From JAFGHJ01 sp964523975 (GTDB taxonomy: Bacteria; Hydrothermota; UBA3072), in assembly GCA_964523975.1 (NCBI GenBank), contig CAZGBM010000009.1:1-40803 (forward strand): 40,803 nt of DNA, read 5' to 3'. Shown piece by piece: positions 16,564 through 24,792 of this stretch. The position numbers were made by a program, and so were the translations under genes. The stretch's first letter is position 1. Each line of letters begins with the position of its first letter. The notes under the pieces are model-generated. The model was not told where the DNA came from. It worked only from the letters and a program-made list of their open reading frames with translations, and searched no databases.

Positions 16564-17630
16564 TTTTTGCCTTCTTGCATTATTTTGATGAAATCTTCTT
16601 TATTATCGTTTATAATGGAATCTATTACATGTTTTATAACTTTTTCTAAACTATCATATAATTTGCTTTTAAACGGGTTGAACTTTTGTATTGCATAATA
16701 AAGTTCGGGATTTTCCATGATTACTCCTTTTGCTGTTCCCATCTGAGATATGAAAGTCGTGCTTGCTAAATTTTTTAGTTCGGAATACTCATAATCTCCG
16801 TCCATAAGTATTTTCATAAATATTATGTTTATTATATGAGATAAAGCAAGAATATAGGAAATTACCCTGTCGTGTTCTTCCAGCGAAAGTTGCACCAGTG
16901 TCGCGCTTGTATCTTTGAAAAAATTTTTGACCTTTTCTGTTGCTTTTGTATCTCCACAATCGCAAATACAGATTATTCTATCGGATAGAGTACTGACTTT
17001 TGGTCCGAACATCGGATGTATGCTTGTATAAGAGATGCCGGATTTCAGTGCTTTTCGAATAGAGTCTTTCGAATGGTCTTTTAAACTTGCGATATCGAAA
17101 ACCGTTCCTTTGAACTCTGATGAGATTATCTTCTCGATGATTTCCGGCATAATTTCGAAAGGAGTCGCGATAAGAATGCATGAGGCTTCCTTTAAGCCCT
17201 TGTCCAGATTATCATAATTTTTAAAATGTTTCGATTTGCCTTTAATGTCGTAAATCAGGACGTTATGACCCTGATTTGATAAGAAGTTGGCAAACCATTT
17301 TCCCATTTCTCCGAGTCCTCCGATAATTAGAATATCTTCTTTATCGCCGCTGAAAGAAGAATAATAGAGGATTTCCTGCTGTAATTTAGATTCCGTCACT
17401 ATATTTTGTATAATGGTTTTGATTAGTTCGCGAGAAAGCCCAGCTTCCGATGCTGCCTCAAGCGCATTTTTAATGACCTCTTTTTCAACCTTCCAGTCTC
17501 GTAGGGGTATTCCTTTTTCTTTCTTTTTGCCTCCTATTTTTTTTGTTATAGACAGTCTCTTGCCGATCAGTTTAATAATTTCTTTGTCTACTTTTCTGAC
17601 TTCTTCCCTGAGTTTTTCTATCTCTTTCAT
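16542..17630 (-). CDS. tyrA: chorismate mutase / prephenate dehydrogenase (T-protein)
   Basis: 362 residues. Residues 1-85 are an AroQ-class chorismate mutase: LREEVRKVDKEIIKLIGKRL with the conserved Arg/Asp pattern, and a further helix around PLRDWKVEKEV. Residues 95-362 are prephenate dehydrogenase, with the NAD-binding ILIIGGLGEMGKWFA and catalytic region SIHPMFGP. The order is that of the E. coli T-protein. This is the only chorismate mutase in the window, so it must feed both tyrosine (its own dehydrogenase) and PheA. It starts 2 bp after the trpC stop. Confidence 0.94.
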   Translation of the reverse strand: MKEIEKLREEVRKVDKEIIKLIGKRLSITKKIGGKKKEKGIPLRDWKVEKEVIKNALEAASEAGLSRELIKTIIQNIVTESKLQQEILYYSSFSGDKEDILIIGGLGEMGKWFANFLSNQGHNVLIYDIKGKSKHFKNYDNLDKGLKEASCILIATPFEIMPEIIEKIISSEFKGTVFDIASLKDHSKDSIRKALKSGISYTSIHPMFGPKVSTLSDRIICICDCGDTKATEKVKNFFKDTSATLVQLSLEEHDRVISYILALSHIINIIFMKILMDGDYEYSELKNLASTTFISQMGTAKGVIMENPELYYAIQKFNPFKSKLYDSLEKVIKHVIDSIINDNKEDFIKIMQEGKKWIQKEE

Positions 17631-17632
17631 TC

Positions 17633-18412
17633 TTATTTTCCGAGAAGTTCTTTTAATTTTTTTCCTATATCTTTTTGTTTCATCAGTATTTCACCGACGA
17701 GAACCACATCGAAGCCTGCTTCTTCCAACTTCAGTACATCTTCTCTTGTTTTTATGCCGCTTTCGCTTACCGTTATATATTTATCGGGAATCATTTTTTT
17801 TGAATTTATGGAATGGTCAATAGAGACCTGCAAGGTTTCGAGGTTTCTGTTGTTTATGCCTATTATTTCTGCAGATGTGCGTAAGACTTTCTGAATTTCC
17901 TCCTTTGAATGAACTTCGACGAGAGAAGAGAGACCGAGTTGATTCGCGAGGTTGATATATCTTTCTAATTGTTCTAATTCAAGTATTCTTGCGATTAAAA
18001 GAATTGCGTCTGCTCCTATATAAGCGGATTCGTATATCTGGTACTCGTCGATTATAAATTCTTTCCTTAGTATTGGTATGTCTATTTCTTTTTTTACCTC
18101 ATTTATAAATGCGTTTTTTCCCCAGAAAAATTTCGAGTCGGTCAGGATAGATATTGCCTTTGCTCCGTTTGTTTTGTATTCTTTTGCTATACTTACGTGA
18201 TCGAAATTTTCCCGTAAAATTCCCGAGGAAGGGGACATTCTTTTTATCTCGGCAATAATGGAAATATTACCTTTTTTTAAGGCTCCTTTAAAATCTCTTC
18301 TTTCTTCTGGTATTTTATCGATGAATAATTTAAGAGGAGCAAAACTTTTCCTTTTTTCCGTTTCTACTTTCTTGAAAGTTACTATCTTTTCAAGAATTGT
18401 TTTTGTTTTCAT
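17633..18412 (-). CDS. trpC: indole-3-glycerol phosphate synthase
   Basis: 259 residues, a single-domain TIM barrel closing the indole ring of CdRP. Typical strands include SIIAEIKRMSPSSG (catalytic Lys), KAISILTDSKFFWG, ILRKEFIIDEYQIYES (second Lys), GADAILLIARIL, LVEVHSKEE, IGINNRNLETL and VSESGIKTREDV. The start overlaps the trpD stop by 4 nt (ATGA). No TrpF domain is attached. Confidence 0.97.
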   Translation of the reverse strand: MKTKTILEKIVTFKKVETEKRKSFAPLKLFIDKIPEERRDFKGALKKGNISIIAEIKRMSPSSGILRENFDHVSIAKEYKTNGAKAISILTDSKFFWGKNAFINEVKKEIDIPILRKEFIIDEYQIYESAYIGADAILLIARILELEQLERYINLANQLGLSSLVEVHSKEEIQKVLRTSAEIIGINNRNLETLQVSIDHSINSKKMIPDKYITVSESGIKTREDVLKLEEAGFDVVLVGEILMKQKDIGKKLKELLGK

Positions 18413-19419
18413 TTTGACGTTTCCCTGAGAATCTCCAGTCTTTTGAACGCTTCTCCCGAATCGATGGATTTTTTCGCTTTTTCTATACCGTCCGATAAAG
18501 ATTCGGCTTTTCCCGCTACATAAATTGCGGCTCCGGAATTGAGAATAATAATATCCCTTTTTGCTCCTTTTGACCCTTTTAGTATATCTAAAGTTATCTT
18601 TGCGTTTTCTTCCGGGGACCCACCTTTAATCTCCGCCGGTGTACTCTTTTTTATTCCGAAGTCTTCAGGTGATATTGTGTATTCCTTCACTTTTCTGTCT
18701 TTTAATTCACTGATAAAAGTCTTTCCGGTCGTTGTTATTTCGTCAAGACCGTCTTCACCATGAACTATCATACAATGTATTGAATCGAGATTTCCCAGAA
18801 CGTTGGCAATAGGTGTAGTGAGTTCCTTTGCGTAAACTCCTAAAAGTTGTCTCTGGGCACCTGCAGGATTTGTCAGTGGACCGAGGATGTTGAATATCGT
18901 CCTTACACCCATTTCCCTTCTTGGTCCGATTGCGTATTTCATAGCAGGGTGTAAAAGAGGCGCAAACAGGAATCCTACGCCGGCTTTCCCGACGCATTTT
19001 TCGACCTTTTCCGGAGGATTTTCTATGTTTACGCCAAGTTCTTTAAGAAGGTCTGCACTTCCGCATTTGCTCGAAACAGAACGGTTTCCGTGTTTTGCCA
19101 CAATACAGGATGCTCCCGCTGCAACGATAGCGCTTATCGTGGAAATGTTGAAGGTACCGGAACCGTCGCCGCCTGTTCCGCAGGTGTCGATAAGATATTC
19201 CCCCGGTGTACTGATTTTTGTAACTTTGTCTCTCATCGCTTTTACAAATCCCGTGATTTCATCTACAGTTTCACCTTTCATCCGAAGTGCCGTAATTAGT
19301 GAGGCTATCTGTGCATCCGTTGTTTCGCCGTTCATAATTGCAAGAGCAACTTCGTACGCGTTTTCATAATTTAGGTCTTCCCTGGCGATAACTTTTTTTA
19401 TTGCATCCTTAATATTCAT
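18409..19419 (-). CDS. trpD: anthranilate phosphoribosyltransferase
   Basis: 336 residues, a class IV phosphoribosyltransferase joining anthranilate to PRPP. The PRPP/Mg motifs DTCGTGGDGSGTFNIST and KHGNRSVSSKCGSAD, plus FLFAPLLHPAMK and the second metal site VHGEDGLDE, are all intact. There is no fused glutaminase domain, consistent with the separate trpG. The start overlaps the hisA-IE stop by 4 nt. This is the switch point from his to trp genes within one unbroken block. Confidence 0.97.
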   Translation of the reverse strand: MNIKDAIKKVIAREDLNYENAYEVALAIMNGETTDAQIASLITALRMKGETVDEITGFVKAMRDKVTKISTPGEYLIDTCGTGGDGSGTFNISTISAIVAAGASCIVAKHGNRSVSSKCGSADLLKELGVNIENPPEKVEKCVGKAGVGFLFAPLLHPAMKYAIGPRREMGVRTIFNILGPLTNPAGAQRQLLGVYAKELTTPIANVLGNLDSIHCMIVHGEDGLDEITTTGKTFISELKDRKVKEYTISPEDFGIKKSTPAEIKGGSPEENAKITLDILKGSKGAKRDIIILNSGAAIYVAGKAESLSDGIEKAKKSIDSGEAFKRLEILRETSK

Positions 19420-20657
19420 TTTCTTCGCCTCCTTAATTCTTCGGTTACATCACTTATTGATATATCGTTTTTTGCCAGTAATACGGTTAGAAAATATAGA
19501 ACGTCCGCCGCTTCCCAGATAATTTCTTCTTTTTCTTTTGCTTCGATAATTTCGCCGGTTTCTTCCATCAGTTTTTCGTTTAACGTTTTTGTGTTTAGCA
19601 TTGCCGTATATGACCCGGGAACGGGATTTTCTATTCTGTCTTTAACCACGTCGTATAAATCCTCGAGACGGAAGTTCTTATCTCCAAAGCATGAATAAGT
19701 GCCGAGATGGCATGCGACTCTTTTTTGTTTTACTGTGGCGAGTAAAGCATCTCTATCGCAATCCGCTCTTATCTTTAATAATTTTTGAGTGTTTTTCGAA
19801 GTCTCTCCTTTCATCCAGAGTCTATCTCTTGAGCGTGAAAAATAACACATATTTCCGCTTTCAAAAGTAGTCTTGAGAGATTCTTTATTTGAGTATGCAA
19901 GCATGAGAACCCGACCCTGTTTGTCCTCAGTAATTGTTGGAATCAATTCGTTTTTCCAGTTCAATGACTCTATAAAACCTTCATACAGAGAGATTTTTCC
20001 TGTGTAAAGAGCCATACCAAGCTGTACGTCGCACCCCATTTGAGCTAATTCCCTTACTTCGGAGATTTTGCTTACTCCTCCTGCCACCGTAACCTTATTT
20101 TTTGTTTTTCCCATTAATTTCTTTACGATTTCGAGATTTATTCCTGTCATGGTACCTTCTCTTTCGACGCAGGTGAATAAATATTCCGAGGCAAATTCCT
20201 CTAAAGTTTCTGCTGCTTCGTAAAGAGAAATTCCTGTTGAGTGTTTCCAGCCTTTTGTTACGATTTCTTCATTTAAGGCGTCGATAGCTATTATTGTTCT
20301 CTCTCTGCCTATTTCCTTTTTTAGCTTTTTCAGAAAATTTTTATTTATTTTATCCTTCTCGAAGGCTTTTGAACCGATTATAACCTTTCTTGCTCCGAGG
20401 GAAATCATTTCTTTTGCTTTTTCAACGCTGTTGATACCCCCGCCGACCCTGCATTCTGCCTTTTTCAATATCTTTTTGACGGTTTCGAGGTTGTCGCCTT
20501 TTTCCATTGCTGCGTCCAGGTCAATTACTGCTGTTTCTCCGTATTTGTTGAATTCTTCTGCAAGTTCTAACGGTTTACTTACTTCCAGCATTTTTTCTTT
20601 ACCCTGTTTTAGCTGGACTGCTTTTCCTTTAATCAAATCTATTGACGCTATTATCAT
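19416..20657 (-). CDS. hisA-hisIE: trifunctional HisA-HisI-HisE fusion
   Basis: 413 residues from the chosen start. Domain 1 (about 1-228) is HisA (ProFAR isomerase): the first catalytic Asp is in MIIASIDLIKGKAVQLKQG and the second in IIAIDALNEEIVTKGW. The phosphate loops are VGGGI and VAGGVSK. Domain 2 (about 230-328) is HisI (PR-AMP cyclohydrolase): LMLAYSNKESL, SRSRDRLWMKGETS, the metal motif RADCDRDALL, and ACHLGTYSCFG. Domain 3 (about 330-413) is HisE (PR-ATP pyrophosphatase): GSYTAML, EKLMEETGEIIEA and WEAADVLYFL. Steps 2, 3 and 4 of histidine synthesis are therefore on one chain. I used the ATG at 20657, which overlaps the hisF stop as ATGA; a TTG at 20666 is possible. Confidence 0.96.
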   Translation of the reverse strand: MIIASIDLIKGKAVQLKQGKEKMLEVSKPLELAEEFNKYGETAVIDLDAAMEKGDNLETVKKILKKAECRVGGGINSVEKAKEMISLGARKVIIGSKAFEKDKINKNFLKKLKKEIGRERTIIAIDALNEEIVTKGWKHSTGISLYEAAETLEEFASEYLFTCVEREGTMTGINLEIVKKLMGKTKNKVTVAGGVSKISEVRELAQMGCDVQLGMALYTGKISLYEGFIESLNWKNELIPTITEDKQGRVLMLAYSNKESLKTTFESGNMCYFSRSRDRLWMKGETSKNTQKLLKIRADCDRDALLATVKQKRVACHLGTYSCFGDKNFRLEDLYDVVKDRIENPVPGSYTAMLNTKTLNEKLMEETGEIIEAKEKEEIIWEAADVLYFLTVLLAKNDISISDVTEELRRRRK

Positions 20658-21406
20658 CTTACACAAATTCCCCTTTTTTCAAGATATTCTTTTATATCTT
20701 TTATTGTATATTTACCGTAATGTAGAAGAGATGCAAGTAGTACTGCATCGGCTTTTCCTTTTTTTACTGCATCGACCATCTGGTCAGGATTGCCTGCTCC
20801 GCCTGAAGCAATCACGGGAACACCTACGCTTTCGGATATTTTTCTGGTAAGCTCAAGGTCATAACCTTCTTTTGTTCCATCTTTGTCTATGGAGTTGAGA
20901 AGTATTTCACCTGCCCCCAATTTTTCGCCCTCTTTTGCCCATTCCACTGCGTCATACCCTGAGTCGTTTCTTCCGCCGTGAGTGTATGCGTGCCATGAAT
21001 TCTCGGTTTTTTTGGCGTCTATCGAAAGCACTATACATTGAGAACCGAAAATTCTTGCGCCGTCGGTTACGAGAGAAGGATTTTCTATGGCAGAAGTACA
21101 TATAGCGACTTTATCGGCTCCTCCGTTTAATACTTTTCGCATGTCTTCAACGGTCCTTAAGCCCCCACCGACAGTTAAGGGAATGAAGACTTCTTCGGAG
21201 ACTTTTTCTACCACTTCAATCAGTATGTCTCTGCTTTTGTAGGAAGCTCCGATATCGAGAAATGTAAGTTCGTCGGCTCCCTGGTCGTTATAGGATTTTG
21301 CAAGTTTGACAGGGTCTCCCACATTTTCTAAGTCCCTGAATTTTACACCTTTTACGACCCTACCATAATCCACATCAAGACAGGGTATGATTCTTGTCGC
21401 TAACAT
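20654..21406 (-). CDS. hisF: imidazole glycerol phosphate synthase, cyclase subunit
   Basis: 250 residues, a TIM barrel that uses ammonia from HisH to make IGP and AICAR from PRFAR. The catalytic aspartates are D11 (IIPCLDVDYGRVVKG) and D130 (VLSIDAKK). GGGLRT, SIDKDGTKEGYDLEL and VIASGGAGNPDQM are conserved phosphate-binding and catalytic segments. The start overlaps hisH by 7 bp, with GGTGG just upstream, as expected for subunits of one heterodimer. Confidence 0.97.
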   Translation of the reverse strand: MLATRIIPCLDVDYGRVVKGVKFRDLENVGDPVKLAKSYNDQGADELTFLDIGASYKSRDILIEVVEKVSEEVFIPLTVGGGLRTVEDMRKVLNGGADKVAICTSAIENPSLVTDGARIFGSQCIVLSIDAKKTENSWHAYTHGGRNDSGYDAVEWAKEGEKLGAGEILLNSIDKDGTKEGYDLELTRKISESVGVPVIASGGAGNPDQMVDAVKKGKADAVLLASLLHYGKYTIKDIKEYLEKRGICVR

Positions 21407-21999
21407 TTTTCCACCCAGTTACTCAACATTTTTAAGCCGGCCTGGCCGCTTTTTTCCGGGTGAAACTGGACTGCAAAAATATTTCCTTTCTCTATCATCG
21501 AAGGATAAGTTATGAAATAATCTGTGGTTGCAGTTACTATTTCTTTGTTTTCGACTTCCGCGTAATACCCGTGCAGGAAGTAGAAAAAGGATTCATCTTT
21601 TATTCCTTCGAGGATCGGAGAATCTTTCGATATTTTTATCTGGTTCCATCCCATTTGAGGAACTTTGCCTTTCGTGAAGCGGGAACATTTGCCTTTGAAG
21701 ATTCCAAAGCCTTTGGTTCTTCCGGATTCCTCGCTTTCTTCAAAAAGCATTTGCATACCAAGGCAAATACCGAGGAAAGGTTTGTTATCCAGGAGCCAGT
21801 TATATGTAATTTCATAGAAACCGGTTTCTTTAAGTTTCTCTATGGCAGGTTCGAATGCTCCAACCCCGGGTAAGATGATTTTGTCCGCTTTATTTAGCTC
21901 CCCGGGTTCCGTAGCTATTATGGTTTCTCTTTGTAAGTAATTAAAAGCTTTCTTTACCGAGCGAAGATTCCCTGCGCCGTAATCAATTATCGCTATCAT
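21400..21999 (-). CDS. hisH: imidazole glycerol phosphate synthase, glutaminase subunit
   Basis: 199 residues from the chosen start. A class I amidotransferase: nucleophile Cys in FLGICLGMQMLFE, and His/Glu in AVQFHPEKSG. The conserved N-terminus IAIIDYGAGNLRSV places the start at the ATG at 21999, one base after the hisB stop and with AAGGAAAG about 9 nt upstream. A start 16 codons earlier (22047) would only add residues encoded in the overlapping hisB end and by a 21-bp duplication. Works as a dimer with HisF. Confidence 0.95.
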   Translation of the reverse strand: MIAIIDYGAGNLRSVKKAFNYLQRETIIATEPGELNKADKIILPGVGAFEPAIEKLKETGFYEITYNWLLDNKPFLGICLGMQMLFEESEESGRTKGFGIFKGKCSRFTKGKVPQMGWNQIKISKDSPILEGIKDESFFYFLHGYYAEVENKEIVTATTDYFITYPSMIEKGNIFAVQFHPEKSGQAGLKMLSNWVEKC

Positions 22000-22000
22000 C

Positions 22001-22588
22001 CTATATCTTTCCTTTTGTACTTGGTATCTTTCCTTTTGCCCTTTCATCTTTTGAACATGCCATCTTCATTGCTTTTCCGAAAGCCTTAAAAATCGCTTCT
22101 ATTTTGTGGTGGTCATTTCTGCCGTAAGGCATTCTTACCACAAGGTTTGCTCCGAGGTTTGCGGCAAATCCGTAAAAAAAATCTTCGAGAAGGTCCGTGT
22201 CCAGATCTCCGCAGAATCTTCTTTTGAATTTAGCGTCGAACTGAAGGTAGGGTCTTCCGCTGATATCGACTGCCACCACTGCAAGAGCTTCGTCCATAGG
22301 ATAAACGAAGTAACCTGCCCTGTTGATACCTTTTTTATCTCCAAGAGCTTTCTTGAAAGCCTGCCCGAGTACTATGGCGCAGTCTTCGATTAAGTGGTGC
22401 TGATCTGCCTCTAAATCCCCTGTGGCTTTCATTTTGATGTCGAAAAGCCCATGTTTGGCAAAGTTTTCCAGAGAGTGGGTCAGAAATCCGACCGGATTTT
22501 TAATGTTGTATTTACCGCTGCCGTCGATATTCAATTCGATTTTTATATCCGTTTCTTTTGTTTTTCTTTCTATTTTTGCTTTACGCAT
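22001..22588 (-). CDS. hisB: imidazoleglycerol-phosphate dehydratase
   Basis: 195 residues, dehydratase only; the histidinol-phosphatase domain found in enteric HisB is absent. The metal-binding motifs QHHLIEDCAIVLGQ and NDHHKIEAIFKAF are intact, as are PMDEALAVVAVDISGRPYL and the C-terminal IPSTKG. The usual GFLDHM is GFLTHS here. The start overlaps hisC by 8 bp. The last codons lie in a 14-bp sequence repeated 21 bp apart (22004-22017, 22025-22038), the second copy of which also places the hisH ribosome site. Confidence 0.96.
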   Translation of the reverse strand: MRKAKIERKTKETDIKIELNIDGSGKYNIKNPVGFLTHSLENFAKHGLFDIKMKATGDLEADQHHLIEDCAIVLGQAFKKALGDKKGINRAGYFVYPMDEALAVVAVDISGRPYLQFDAKFKRRFCGDLDTDLLEDFFYGFAANLGANLVVRMPYGRNDHHKIEAIFKAFGKAMKMACSKDERAKGKIPSTKGKI

Positions 22589-23636
22589 CTTGCAGCACCT
22601 CTTTTAACGTTTTGAGAAATATTTGATTCTGGTCGGGTTTGCCGATTGTTGCTCTCAAAGTATCTTTTAATCTCGGTGTGCTGAAATACCGTAGGAGAAC
22701 TCCTCTTCTATACATTTCTTCGAATAATTCTATTCCGGACACATTCTGTGTTTTAAACAGGATGAAGTTTGCGAAGGATGGTACGGGGATTATCGATGGT
22801 ATTTTCTGAAGCTCGGCAAAGACTTTTTCTTTTTCATCCAGAATTTTTTTTACCACGTCTTTTATATATTCGTTTTTCTTCAACAGTATTTCTCCGGCAA
22901 TTTGCCCGAAAATTCCTACCGAAAAAGGAAGTTTTGCTTTCTGGACTGCACCGGCAATTTCTGTGTTGGTAAGAAGATACCCAAGACGGACTCCGGCAAG
23001 CCCGAAAGCTTTCGATAATGTCCTAATTATGATGATATTATCGTATTTGTCCAGTAGTGAAATTGCAGTTTTTTTGGAAAATTCGAAATAGGCTTCATCA
23101 ACTACAAAAATTCCATTTATTTTTTTTGCGATTTCTTCGATTTCCTCTATCGATATAGTAGTTCCGGTAGGGTTATTAGGCAGAGCAAGTACAACCATTT
23201 TTGCGTCTTTACCTTCTTTTATGATTGCAGAGACATCGAAGCTGAAATCATCAAGCAGCGGAACCTGGGTAAGGTCCAGATCCATGATTTTAGAAAGATA
23301 AGGATATATTGCAAAACCGGGTGAAATAGCGACAAGTTTGTCGCCCGCGTCGCAAATTGCCTGAAAAACGCCCTGCAATATTTCATTCGATGCATTTGCC
23401 GCTACTATACCTTCTTTCGGGAAGTTTGTATATTCCGATATTGCCTCTACCAGAGGAGCTGCAGTGCGTGAAGGGTATCTATTCCAATCCGTATTCATGA
23501 ATTTCTCTACAATTTCTTCTTTTAAATCTTTCGGCACATCGTAAGGAGATTCGTTCTGGTTTAATTTTACTTCGTATTTATCCTGAGGAACGTAATATTC
23601 TTTTAATTCCTGAATAGATTTTCTTATATATTTCAT
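22581..23636 (-). CDS. hisC: histidinol-phosphate aminotransferase
   Basis: 351 residues, fold type I PLP aminotransferase. Visible are LNQNESPYDVP at the N-terminus, NPTGTTIS, FVVDEAYFEFS and the PLP lysine in RTLSKAFGLAGVRLGY. It converts imidazole acetol phosphate to histidinol phosphate. No separate aromatic aminotransferase is in the window. HisC homologues in some bacteria also transaminate phenylpyruvate and hydroxyphenylpyruvate, so it could serve Phe and Tyr too (inference). The start overlaps the hisG stop by 4 nt. Confidence 0.95.
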   Translation of the reverse strand: MKYIRKSIQELKEYYVPQDKYEVKLNQNESPYDVPKDLKEEIVEKFMNTDWNRYPSRTAAPLVEAISEYTNFPKEGIVAANASNEILQGVFQAICDAGDKLVAISPGFAIYPYLSKIMDLDLTQVPLLDDFSFDVSAIIKEGKDAKMVVLALPNNPTGTTISIEEIEEIAKKINGIFVVDEAYFEFSKKTAISLLDKYDNIIIIRTLSKAFGLAGVRLGYLLTNTEIAGAVQKAKLPFSVGIFGQIAGEILLKKNEYIKDVVKKILDEKEKVFAELQKIPSIIPVPSFANFILFKTQNVSGIELFEEMYRRGVLLRYFSTPRLKDTLRATIGKPDQNQIFLKTLKEVLQDA

Positions 23637-24481
23637 AATACCACCTTACTTATTTCGTATTCCAGAATGTCTCTTGCCCCGTATTTTTTCAATTTGGGGA
23701 TTAAATCGAGGACTTCGGATTTATCTACCGCTATTTTGACGGCGTACCCTTCTTCTTTGTAAAGCGGCGCTACCGTAGGGGAACGCATACATGGTAGGAA
23801 TTTTACCAGTTCTTCCAGTTTATTCTCCGGAACGTTCATTTCAAGCAATACTTTATTCCTTGCGTCAAGGACTGCTTTAAAAAGCATTTTTAATTTGTTA
23901 ATCTCTTTTTCTTTCTTTTTCATTGCTTTTTTGTTTGCAATAAATCTTGTCGAGGATTCCATAACCGTATCCACTATTTTTAAATTGTGTTCTTCGAGTG
24001 TTATTCCGGTCGAAGTATTATCTATAATCATATCCGCGTCGTCCGGCGGGAAGACTTCCGTTGCTCCGTAAGTGCGGAGGAATTCGAAGTTGTATTTTTT
24101 CTTTTTCAGAAATTCCCTGGATATGTTTTCATATTCAGATGCGACGATTATTTTTCTTTTTTGCAGGTCTCTTGGTGAATATTCCGAAGGAATCGCGCTG
24201 ACTATCTTTACCTTATCGAAACCAAGGTCCATTACCTCGATTACATCGGCTTTTTCTTCGATAATCCAATCATATCCCGTAAAACCAATATCGCGCGCTC
24301 CCATTTCTACAAGTTTCGGGATATTTTGAGGTTTCATTATCTTTATATCGATTTCTTTGTTTTCCACCATCGGGCGGTAGTTTCTGCTGTCTGTTTTGAA
24401 ATATATACCGGCAGAAATCAATAATTCCGCGACATTATCGTAGATTCTACCCTTTGGAATTACAATCTTTAATTTTTCCAT
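23633..24481 (-). CDS. hisG: ATP phosphoribosyltransferase, long form
   Basis: 282 residues from the chosen start. The catalytic part opens with KIVIPKGRIYDN and has the PRPP site DDADMIIDNTSTGIT. The C-terminal 75 residues (from LLEMNVPENKLEEL to the end) form the ACT-like histidine-binding domain of the long HisG type, so no HisZ is needed and histidine feedback is expected. I chose the ATG at 24481 because family members begin here. A GTG at 24505 would add eight residues encoded by a CACAGAG-type repeat. Neither start has a good ribosome site. First enzyme of histidine synthesis and first structural gene of the block. Confidence 0.95.
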   Translation of the reverse strand: MEKLKIVIPKGRIYDNVAELLISAGIYFKTDSRNYRPMVENKEIDIKIMKPQNIPKLVEMGARDIGFTGYDWIIEEKADVIEVMDLGFDKVKIVSAIPSEYSPRDLQKRKIIVASEYENISREFLKKKKYNFEFLRTYGATEVFPPDDADMIIDNTSTGITLEEHNLKIVDTVMESSTRFIANKKAMKKKEKEINKLKMLFKAVLDARNKVLLEMNVPENKLEELVKFLPCMRSPTVAPLYKEEGYAVKIAVDKSEVLDLIPKLKKYGARDILEYEISKVVL

Positions 24482-24560
24482 TTTTGTATTCTCACACAGA
24501 GGCACGGAGACACAGAGTATACGGAGCCCACCACACCCCTTCTTGATTTGTTTTTATTAT
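24482..24560. repeat. CACAGAG-type repeat and C-rich word just upstream of hisG
   Basis: 24490-24518 is a degenerate 9-nt-period stretch (CACACAGAGG/CACGGAGA/CACAGAG). It is followed by the C-rich word CCCACCACACCCC (24527-24539), which accompanies other repeats in the window. On the minus strand, TGTGTGAGAATA occurs at both edges, near 24557-24569 and 24484-24495, as if flanking an insertion. A related CAGAGAACACAGAG stretch is at 24609-24622. Confidence 0.6.
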
Positions 24561-24738
24561 TCTCACACAAAGCTACCACGGTACGGTCATTCTTCTCTAC
24601 CGGGCAGGCAGAGAACACAGAGAGTTTTTTAATTTTTGTTTTTTTGACGCTATTCTTCGTTTCACTCTGTTTCAGTGTGATATTTTTATTTGTTTTTGTG
24701 TAATACTTAATTACAGAAAAAAACATTTTCCTTACTCT

Positions 24739-24792
24739 CCGAGTTTCTAAATATGCCCAGTTATTAATATTAACTTTAGGCTTTGAACTCGG
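24739..24792 (-). promoter_or_regulatory. candidate attenuation stem overlapping the end of the leader ORF
   Basis: On the minus strand CCGAGTT (24792-24786, leader codons 52-54) pairs perfectly with AACTCGG (24745-24739). Between them GCC/GGC (24781-24779, 24757-24755) and AGTTA/TAACT (24775-24771, 24763-24759) can stack, with the leader stop codon inside. A run of seven U follows at 24723-24717, but 15 nt beyond the stem, so this is not a textbook terminator. Further stems exist downstream (24662-24680 and 24593-24615). Which structure terminates transcription, if any, cannot be decided by eye. Confidence 0.35.

Noticed and set aside
18887..19369. 160-codon plus-strand frame opposite trpD
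   Set aside because: Antisense shadow of a well-conserved gene; no recognisable protein features.
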